DNA of 5,969 nucleotides from positions 1 to 5,969 of the forward strand of contig CAMDVP010000189.1 of NCBI GenBank assembly GCA_945877525.1. Direction: 5' to 3'. How positions within the stretch are numbered: the first letter of the stretch is position 1; every line of letters starts with the position of its first letter. The stretch is from an uncultured Clostridia bacterium. GTDB lineage: Bacteria > Bacillota > Clostridia > Christensenellales > Aristaeellaceae. Made by a program: the position numbers and the translations under genes. The notes beneath the pieces were generated by a model. The model searched no databases, was not told where the DNA came from, and was given only the letters and a program-made list of their open reading frames with translations. This document shows positions 1 to 5,412 of this stretch, in pieces.

Positions 1-233
1 GGATACAGTGTGAACAGGCCATTTCCGAATACGGCTTTCTGGCCAAGCATCCCACGACGGGCGGAGCGATTGCTTCGCCCTTCGTTTCTATGGCTCAGCA
101 GTACCTCAAGCAGATCAACCAGCTGTGGTACCAGATTTATCAGGTTGTAAAGGAAAACTGCTCCGTCGATTATGGCGGCGCAAGCCCCAATGATGATTTG
201 ATGGAGCGTCTTCTGAACGCCCGGAAAGGATAA
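1..233 (+). CDS. terS: Phage terminase small subunit, P27 family (3' end only)
   Basis: This is the C-terminal 76 residues of a gene that begins before the window; the reading frame starts at base 3 and ends with TAA at 231-233. The small subunit recognises the phage DNA packaging site and delivers it to the large terminase. The segment has the look of P27-family small terminases: a HPTTG motif (residues 16-20 of the visible part), then ASPFVSM, then a helix with alternating Q, Y and W residues (QQYLKQINQLWYQIYQ), and an ending of DDLMERLLNARKG. The family's DNA-binding N-terminal region lies outside the window. A packaging gene set follows directly, which supports the call. The next gene starts three bases after the stop, and its ribosome binding site lies inside the last codons of this gene, suggesting coupled translation. 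Confidence 0.88.
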   Translation, partial: IQCEQAISEYGFLAKHPTTGGAIASPFVSMAQQYLKQINQLWYQIYQVVKENCSVDYGGASPNDDLMERLLNARKG

Positions 234-236
234 GCC

Positions 237-1550
237 ATGAGCAAAACCACTACCACGGACATGCGGCTGGTGCCCATCGTCAGGCTGGTCCCGTATGTCA
301 ACAACGCCCGTACCCATTCGGCGGATCAGATCATGAAGCTGCGGTCCTCTCTGCGGGAGTTCGGCTTCATCAACCCGGTCATCATCGACCGGGACTATGG
401 CGTGATCGCCGGTCACGGCAGGCTGATGGCTGCCAGAGAGGAAGGCTTTACCGAGGTGCCCTGCGTGCTGGTGGATCATCTCACCGAGGCACAAAAAAAG
501 GCCTACATCCTGGCGGACAACCGCTATGCACAGGACGCAGGCTGGGATGAGGAAATGCTGCGGGTTGAGATCGAAGCTCTGCAGGGGATGGATTTCGACG
601 TATCCCTGACCGGCTTTGAGGACACGGAGATCGCTGACCTGTTCGCAAAGGATGAGGACGAGGTTCAGGAAGATGATTTCGATGAGGAGGCGGCGCTTGA
701 GGCCGAGGCCTTTGTAGAACAGGGGGACATCTGGCTGCTGGGCAATCATCGCCTGATGTGCGGCGATTCCACCAGAAGCGAAGATGTATCTCTGCTCATG
801 GACGGCAAAAAGGCGAATCTGTGCATCACAGACCCGCCGTACAATTGTGCCTACAAGGGCGGCACCGGCATGACCATCATGAACGACAGCTGGTCGGATG
901 CCGAAGCCTTCTACAATTTCCTGCTCGATGCCTTCCGCAATGCGTATGCTGCGCTGGCGGACGGTGCGGCAATTTACATCTTTCATTCCGACGCGGAGAA
1001 GGTCAACTTCTTCAACGCCACCGTGAATGCCGGTTTCCACTATTCCACCACATGCATCTGGGTGAAGAACGCGCTGGTCATCGGCAGGATGGACTTCCAG
1101 ATGCGGCACGAGCCGGTCATCTACGCCTTCAAGGATACCGCGAAGCACAAGTTCTACGGTGACCGGAAGCAGACGACCGTGTGGGAGTTCGACAGGCCCT
1201 CCAAATCGAAGCTGCATCCGACCAGCAAGCCCCTCCCGCTGATCGCGTACCCCCTGCAAATGTCCTCGCAGGTCAACGGGCTGGTGCTGGACCTGTTTGG
1301 CGGCAGCGGCAGCACGCTGATCGCCGCGGATCAGATGGACAGAACAGCCTGCCTAATGGAGCTGGACCCGAAATACGCCTCCGCCATTGTGCGCCGGTAT
1401 GCAGCCTCCAGACAGAGTACCGAGGACATCTACGTCCTGCGCGGCGGGCAGAAGCTCCACTGCAATGACGTATACCAAATGACCGAAGCCGACCTGGGCA
1501 TCAGGGACGGCACAGTTCACGATGAACAGAAGGGCCGGAAACGGCAGTAA
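237..1550 (+). CDS. ParB/Srx-domain DNA methyltransferase fusion (beta-class, probably N6-adenine)
   Basis: A 437-residue protein with two parts. Residues about 10-115 form a ParB/sulfiredoxin-like N-terminal domain with the characteristic GHGR motif at 59-62. Residues about 164-400 form an S-adenosylmethionine-dependent DNA methyltransferase. The catalytic motif DPPY is at 199-202, HPTSKP (motif X) at 327-332, the cofactor loop FGGSGST (motif I) at 354-360 and ELDPKY at 375-380. Motif IV before motif I is the beta-class order. DPPY fits N6-adenine methylation, although N4-cytosine cannot be excluded from sequence alone. A strongly acidic linker (about 138-163) joins the domains. The start at 237 has AAAGGA at 225-230, six bases upstream. 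In phages this fusion is common near the terminase genes and is thought to modify phage DNA, possibly against host restriction or to influence packaging. The target sequence cannot be read here. All core motifs look intact. Confidence 0.93.
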   Translation: MSKTTTTDMRLVPIVRLVPYVNNARTHSADQIMKLRSSLREFGFINPVIIDRDYGVIAGHGRLMAAREEGFTEVPCVLVDHLTEAQKKAYILADNRYAQDAGWDEEMLRVEIEALQGMDFDVSLTGFEDTEIADLFAKDEDEVQEDDFDEEAALEAEAFVEQGDIWLLGNHRLMCGDSTRSEDVSLLMDGKKANLCITDPPYNCAYKGGTGMTIMNDSWSDAEAFYNFLLDAFRNAYAALADGAAIYIFHSDAEKVNFFNATVNAGFHYSTTCIWVKNALVIGRMDFQMRHEPVIYAFKDTAKHKFYGDRKQTTVWEFDRPSKSKLHPTSKPLPLIAYPLQMSSQVNGLVLDLFGGSGSTLIAADQMDRTACLMELDPKYASAIVRRYAASRQSTEDIYVLRGGQKLHCNDVYQMTEADLGIRDGTVHDEQKGRKRQ

Positions 1551-1556
1551 GGATGG
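1549..1556 (+). promoter_or_regulatory. Ribosome binding site supporting a TTG start of the large terminase
   Basis: AAGGATGG overlaps the last base of the methyltransferase stop codon and lies nine bases before the TTG at 1566. A second purine run, GAGG at 1561-1564, touches the start and is too close to serve. An in-frame TGA at 1560-1562 excludes any earlier start, so the TTG is the earliest possible one. Confidence 0.5.
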
Positions 1557-1565
1557 TGATGAGGC

Positions 1566-3167
1566 TTGCGGCAAAAGAAACCGGCATACCAGCCGACGAA
1601 GTTCATGCTGGAAACCTCACACTATGACGAGGCCAACGCGAACTATGTGGTCAACTTCATCGGCTGCCTGTGCCATACCAAGGGCCGTTGGGCCGGAAAG
1701 CCCTTTGACCTGCTTCCCTGGCAGGAACAGATCATCCGGGACATCTTCGGCACGCTCAAGCCCAACGGGAAACGTCAGTTTACTACCGCCTACATCGAAA
1801 TACCCAAGAAGAATGGCAAGAGTGAGCTGGCTGCTGCCGTGGCGCTGTACCTGCTCTTTGGCGATGGCGAGCCCTCTGCCGAGGTGTACGGCGCAGCGGC
1901 AGACCGGCAGCAGGCCTCCATCGTGTTCGATGTAGCCGCGCAGATGGTGAAGATGACCCCAGCACTGCTCAAGCGGAGCAAGATACTGGGAGCCAACAAG
2001 CGCATCATCAACCACGCCAACAACGGCTTCTATCAGGTTCTGTCTGCGGAGGTCGGCACCAAGCATGGCCTGAACGTGAGCGGGCTGGTGCTGGATGAGG
2101 TTCATGTACAGCCGGACCGCAAGCTGTACGATGTGCTGACCAAGGGCTCCGGCGACGCTCGTGAGCAGCCGCTGTACTTCCTGATCACCACGGCGGGCAC
2201 CGATACGAACAGCATCTGCTATGAGCTGCACCAGAAGGCGCTGGGCGTGCTGAATGGCACGATCAATGATCCGTCCTTCTATCCGGTCATCTTCGGCGCG
2301 GACATCAGCGAGGACTGGACCGACCCGGAGGTGTGGAAGAAGGCAAACCCGTCCCTCGGGTACACCATCGACATCTCCAAGGTGCAGACTGCCTGCGACA
2401 GCGCCCGGCAGAATCCCGGCGAGGAGAACTCTTTCCGGCAGCTGCGCCTCAACCAGTGGGTTAAGCAGTCCATCCGCTGGATGCCCATGGACAAGTGGGA
2501 TGCCTGCGCCGGGCATGTTTCGCCGCGGCTGCTGGAGGGACGTCCCTGCTATGCGGGCATGGACCTGTCCTCCACCAGCGACCTGACAGCCGTTGTGCTG
2601 GTGTTCCCGCCGACCGATGAGGACGAGCCGTACATCGTGCTGCCGTTCTTCTGGGTACCGGCTGAAACCCTCGACCTGCGCGTCCGGCGCGACCATGTGG
2701 TCTACGATGTGTGGGAGAAGCAGGGCTTCATCCAAACCACTGAAGGAAATGTGGTCGATTATCGCTGGATCGAGCAGTTCATTCTCCAGCTGAACGAGCA
2801 CTACAACATCCGCGAGATTGCCTATGACCGCTGGAACGCCAGCATGATGGTGCAGGCCCTGCAGGATGACGGCTTCACCATGGTGCCATTCGGGCAGGGC
2901 TTCCGGGATATGTCCGCACCGACCAAGGAGCTGATGCGGCTGGTGCTGGAGCAGAAGCTCGTCCACGGCGGGCATCCTGTGCTCCGCTGGAACATGGACA
3001 ACGTGTTCGTGCGCACCGACCCGGCTGGGAACATCAAAATCGACAAGGAAAAGTCCACCGAGAAGGTTGACGGCGCGGTGGCGCTGGTCATGGGCCTTGA
3101 CCGGGCCATGAAGAACCTGAATGGCGGTGATTCCATCTACAACCACCGCGGCCTGATTATTCTGTGA
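1566..3167 (+). CDS. terL: Phage terminase large subunit (ATPase and nuclease)
   Basis: A 533-residue packaging motor of the Terminase_1 type. It uses ATP to push DNA through the portal and cuts the concatemer. The ATPase part shows PWQEQIIRDIFG (51-62, an adenine-binding Q-motif-like region), a variant Walker A loop IPKKNGKSE (79-87), and Walker B GLVLDE (173-178) with acidic D177 and E178. The nuclease part has the expected three acidic positions: D333 in GMDLSSTSDLTA, D421 in AYDRWN and D502 in KVDGAVA. Full length and uninterrupted. The start is taken as TTG at 1566: a TGA at 1560-1562 blocks the frame upstream, and the first in-frame ATG (1605) would remove the PTKF-type N-terminus usual in the family. 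AAGGATGG at 1549-1556 is the likely ribosome binding site. It follows the methyltransferase gene by 15 bases. Confidence 0.96.
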   Translation: MRQKKPAYQPTKFMLETSHYDEANANYVVNFIGCLCHTKGRWAGKPFDLLPWQEQIIRDIFGTLKPNGKRQFTTAYIEIPKKNGKSELAAAVALYLLFGDGEPSAEVYGAAADRQQASIVFDVAAQMVKMTPALLKRSKILGANKRIINHANNGFYQVLSAEVGTKHGLNVSGLVLDEVHVQPDRKLYDVLTKGSGDAREQPLYFLITTAGTDTNSICYELHQKALGVLNGTINDPSFYPVIFGADISEDWTDPEVWKKANPSLGYTIDISKVQTACDSARQNPGEENSFRQLRLNQWVKQSIRWMPMDKWDACAGHVSPRLLEGRPCYAGMDLSSTSDLTAVVLVFPPTDEDEPYIVLPFFWVPAETLDLRVRRDHVVYDVWEKQGFIQTTEGNVVDYRWIEQFILQLNEHYNIREIAYDRWNASMMVQALQDDGFTMVPFGQGFRDMSAPTKELMRLVLEQKLVHGGHPVLRWNMDNVFVRTDPAGNIKIDKEKSTEKVDGAVALVMGLDRAMKNLNGGDSIYNHRGLIIL

Positions 3168-3176
3168 GGTGATTCC

Positions 3177-3521
3177 ATGCCGCATGCACCCCTTCGCCCG
3201 TGCAGGCAACCGGGCTGTCCGGGCTTTTGCAAGCCTGGGCAGGTGTACTGCCCACAGCATGCGCCGGAGCTTTCTTCTGGTGCTCTGCGCGGCAGTGCCG
3301 CTTTCCGCGGCTACGACAGGAAATGGCAGACGGCAAGGAAGGCCTTTCTGGAAAAGAACCCGCTGTGTGCTGCCTGCATGAAGGCTGACAGGCTGACTCC
3401 CGCCACTGTTGTTGACCATATTATCCCGCACAGGGGCGATATGCGGCTGTTCTGGGATGAAAAAAACTGGCAGCCCCTTTGCAAGGACTGCCATGATAGT
3501 AAAACTGGAAAAGGGATGTAA
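3177..3521 (+). CDS. Phage HNH endonuclease (possibly shortened C-terminus)
   Basis: A 114-residue nuclease of the phage-packaging HNH type, which nicks or cuts DNA with the terminase in related phages. An N-terminal zinc knuckle is visible (C9, C14, C25, H28; C18 is an extra cysteine). It is followed by the GYDRKWQTARKAFLEKNPLC stretch common to this family. The HNH core has C64 and C67, D80-H81 in VVDHIIPH, N97 in KNWQPLC, C102 and C105, and H106. These give both zinc-binding pairs and the catalytic triad, so the enzyme should be active. The start at 3177 has GAGGTG (3166-3171) overlapping the large terminase stop. The protein ends KTGKGM eight residues after the last catalytic histidine. 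From memory, relatives usually continue with a glycine-rich tail, so the end may have been altered by the cargo insertion next to it. Only 18 bases separate it from the stop of the opposing gene. Confidence 0.93.
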   Translation: MPHAPLRPCRQPGCPGFCKPGQVYCPQHAPELSSGALRGSAAFRGYDRKWQTARKAFLEKNPLCAACMKADRLTPATVVDHIIPHRGDMRLFWDEKNWQPLCKDCHDSKTGKGM

Positions 3522-3539
3522 AAATGATGTGACGAGCTT

Positions 3540-5321
3540 TTACTTTGAGATCCCCAATGAATCAAGGACGGCATCGATATCATTAATCGCAGCTAATGCA
3601 GCATCGACATCACCAGCTTCAAAGAATGCATCCCAATCAATGCCCTCCATACCATAAGTTTCTTCTGCGAGCATCCATACTAATTCTTCACTCTCCGGGT
3701 CAATACCGAAGTGCTCTGCTATAGCATTTAGGGCTTGCAGCTTATTATCTTCTTCCGAGGTTCCTTCTGGGATCTCATCAAATGGCTGACCTTCGAAGTA
3801 TACAATGTTTCCTGCTTTATTGATTACATGCCAAGATGTTCGACTCCGAACTTCAGCTCTTTCATTTACGTCGAAATCCAGTGCTGCAGAGAATTGTGGT
3901 TCAATGACGAATTCTCCAGAAGGATTGATATAACCCCAGCAACTATCTTTAACTGCTGCTAGATCATTCGAAAAATCATTTGCGGCAGCATATGAAATCG
4001 GGATTTTTACTTCGCCAGTTTTGTCAATGAATCCCCACTTGCCATCAGCAGATTGCACCCTGATCAATCCACTACTAAAGGTGGGAGAAGTCAGCAAAAC
4101 ACTGCTACTCGAAGAAGGTTCATTCTTTCCGATAGAAGCATAAGCCGGGGTTAGAGTTTTTCCGTTTACGTCTACTAAGTAATAAGTATATTTGTATGAG
4201 GTTGAGTATGTTGATTTTGCCTCGTCCTTTTCACGTATCACTGCTACCATGAAGCCTTCCGAAGCACGAGAAACATCATACCATTTAATGGGTGAGAGTT
4301 CATTGCCATTTCTATCGATCAATCCATAGAGATCTTTAGCTTGAACCTTGAAACAGTTTTCCGCTATGAATATGACGCTATCCCACTGAGGTATTACGAC
4401 TCTATTGTCAGCAAAATTGATGATACCGTACTTGTCATGGAAGAGAAAAGAAGCTGTTGTTGCGTCAAGCTGTCTCATTTCAGAAAAATCGACCAATCCA
4501 AGGGCATAAACCTTTTTTGTGCTGTCTTCAAAGTCTTCCAACGCTTTAAAGGTCGCATAGGCGTCTTTATAGGATCCTATAGAGATCTGAGACATTCCTT
4601 TTGCATATTGAGCTCTTTGTCTAACTTCTTCCGCACGTGCCTTGCTGTCTGAGTAATCTCCAAGCGCAACGAAACCATCGTAGGCTTCTTCATACTTTCC
4701 ATCTTTTTCAGCTTGGTCGGCCTGAGCATATGCTTCGGCTTTAGCCGCTTCTGCGACCGCTGCATCACGCTCATCGATTTGAGCTTGAAGAGAAGTTGCT
4801 CTTGCGGCGCTGTCCTCATAATCACCAAGCTTCTTAAATCCTGACAAAGCGGCATCCAAATTGCCCGTTTTTTCGTTTTCATCAGCTTTTCGATATTCTC
4901 GGGCTTTAATAAGCGCCGGATAACCAGCAATCCTTGTGGCAACGTCTCTGTACAGAGATATTCCACTTAGGAGTTCAGCAGCATGTTCATAATCCTCGCT
5001 AACTTCCCAACTTAGCCCAGCGTAATATGTCGCAAGAATGCTGCTATCAAGGAATCCGTCAAGACTCTTTAAGTTTTCAACTGCCACTGAATACAGCCCC
5101 GCTTCTCCAGCGACAATTGCATTGCAATACATGGCGTAACGTGGCGAGTCATTATAACTGCCAAGTACGATAAAGGCTTCACCAGCTTCAGTGAACTTGC
5201 TTTCTTTTAGCAATCCAATGGCATTTTCGTACAGATCAGCGTTGCTTTCTCCCCATGCTAATGCTGCATTGCAATAGCATAACAGAACTGCTACAAGTAA
5301 CAAGCATAGTAACTTACGCAT
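3540..5321 (-). CDS. Exported repeat protein of unknown function: TPR-like repeats plus WG beta repeats (prophage cargo)
   Basis: A 593-residue protein, intact from ATG (5321) to TAA (3540-3542). Residues 1-22 form a signal peptide: MRK, a hydrophobic core with three cysteines, and ALA before W23 as a likely signal peptidase I site. No good lipobox is visible. Residues about 34-270 hold about six TPR/Sel1-like helical units of the form G-x-Y-x-x-A-x-x-x-F-x-x-LGDY-x-DS, clearest at 153-171, 208-226 and 248-267, degenerate at 43-59, 77-93 and about 109-127. A helix rich in A, E, K and Q lies at 180-206. Residues about 297-515 hold about six WG-type repeats (near 298, 332, 380, 429, 462, 497); the best is WGFIDKTGEVKIP, and the fourth is preceded by a run of serines. 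Residues 520-593 are an acidic helical tail that I do not recognise. It is probably secreted and binds a protein or polymer. It opposes all neighbours, is AT-richer, and has an ideal ribosome binding site. The function is unknown. Confidence 0.92.
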   Translation of the reverse strand: MRKLLCLLLVAVLLCYCNAALAWGESNADLYENAIGLLKESKFTEAGEAFIVLGSYNDSPRYAMYCNAIVAGEAGLYSVAVENLKSLDGFLDSSILATYYAGLSWEVSEDYEHAAELLSGISLYRDVATRIAGYPALIKAREYRKADENEKTGNLDAALSGFKKLGDYEDSAARATSLQAQIDERDAAVAEAAKAEAYAQADQAEKDGKYEEAYDGFVALGDYSDSKARAEEVRQRAQYAKGMSQISIGSYKDAYATFKALEDFEDSTKKVYALGLVDFSEMRQLDATTASFLFHDKYGIINFADNRVVIPQWDSVIFIAENCFKVQAKDLYGLIDRNGNELSPIKWYDVSRASEGFMVAVIREKDEAKSTYSTSYKYTYYLVDVNGKTLTPAYASIGKNEPSSSSSVLLTSPTFSSGLIRVQSADGKWGFIDKTGEVKIPISYAAANDFSNDLAAVKDSCWGYINPSGEFVIEPQFSAALDFDVNERAEVRSRTSWHVINKAGNIVYFEGQPFDEIPEGTSEEDNKLQALNAIAEHFGIDPESEELVWMLAEETYGMEGIDWDAFFEAGDVDAALAAINDIDAVLDSLGISK

Positions 5322-5328
5322 TGGGATG

Positions 5329-5336
5329 CCCTCCTT
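5329..5336 (-). promoter_or_regulatory. Strong ribosome binding site of the exported cargo gene
   Basis: On the minus strand this reads AAGGAGGG, close to a perfect match to the 3' end of 16S rRNA. It lies seven bases before the ATG at 5321. It fixes the start of the antisense gene, places the signal peptide at the very N-terminus, and indicates that the gene is translated efficiently. Confidence 0.85.
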
Positions 5337-5348
5337 AAAATAGACTAT

Positions 5349-5354
5349 TTAATA
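5349..5354 (-). promoter_or_regulatory. Candidate -10 element of the cargo gene promoter
   Basis: On the minus strand this reads TATTAA, four of six matches to TATAAT, within the most AT-rich stretch of the gap. A start about seven bases downstream would give a leader of about 20 bases containing the ribosome binding site. No convincing -35 box is visible at 16-18 bases; that position is occupied by one copy of the direct repeat at 5366-5387. This fits an activator-dependent promoter but does not prove one. Confidence 0.28.
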
Positions 5355-5365
5355 TTTCGACAATT

Positions 5366-5387
5366 CTGCTTAGAAGTCCTGCTTAGA
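5366..5387. repeat. Perfect 9-base tandem direct repeat, 13-base period
   Basis: CTGCTTAGA occurs at 5366-5374 and again at 5379-5387, separated by AGTC. It lies between the cargo gene's candidate -10 element and the portal ribosome binding site. Seen from the cargo gene it covers the -35 region and just upstream. It could be a regulator site, or a slippage or insertion trace next to the cargo breakpoint. The repeat is certain; any role is a guess. Confidence 0.6.
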
Positions 5388-5397
5388 TGGAAGCAAG

Positions 5398-5404
5398 AAA
5401 GGGG
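5398..5404 (+). promoter_or_regulatory. Ribosome binding site of the portal gene
   Basis: AAAGGGG lies eight bases before the ATG at 5413. It supports that start and shows that the portal gene kept its own translation signal to the right of the inserted gene. Confidence 0.75.
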
Positions 5405-5412
5405 AATAGCGC

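Noticed and set aside
758..1468. Plus-strand open frames in a second frame inside the methyltransferase gene
   Set aside because: They are R-, H- and Q-rich frame-shadows, while the main frame carries every methyltransferase motif in order.
1617..3494. A 625-codon open frame on the minus strand opposite the large terminase and HNH genes
   Set aside because: Its plus-strand partners have full sets of catalytic motifs. The reverse frame encodes a low-complexity H-, Q-, R- and V-rich sequence with no recognisable domain, typical of an antisense shadow of a GC-rich gene.
3498..3544. Inverted repeat AGTAAAA / TTTTACT as a terminator or insertion end
   Set aside because: The arms are seven AT-rich bases with a 33-base loop, and there is no GC stem or T-run. 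It is expected by chance in AT-rich sequence, and no matching copy was seen at the right boundary.
4341..4966. Short open frames on either strand inside the cargo gene
   Set aside because: They overlap the well-supported 593-codon frame, lack convincing ribosome binding sites, and encode no recognisable domain.
5256..5321. Lipoprotein signal for the cargo protein
   Set aside because: Cysteines at residues 6, 15 and 17 lie in the hydrophobic segment, but none is preceded by a normal lipobox (the residue before each is L, L or Y). ALA before residue 23 fits ordinary signal peptidase I cleavage better.
3540..5321. Cargo gene as part of a transposon, CRISPR array or retroelement
   Set aside because: No transposase, reverse transcriptase, integrase or spaced repeat array is encoded in or beside it, and no terminal inverted repeats were found at the two boundaries.
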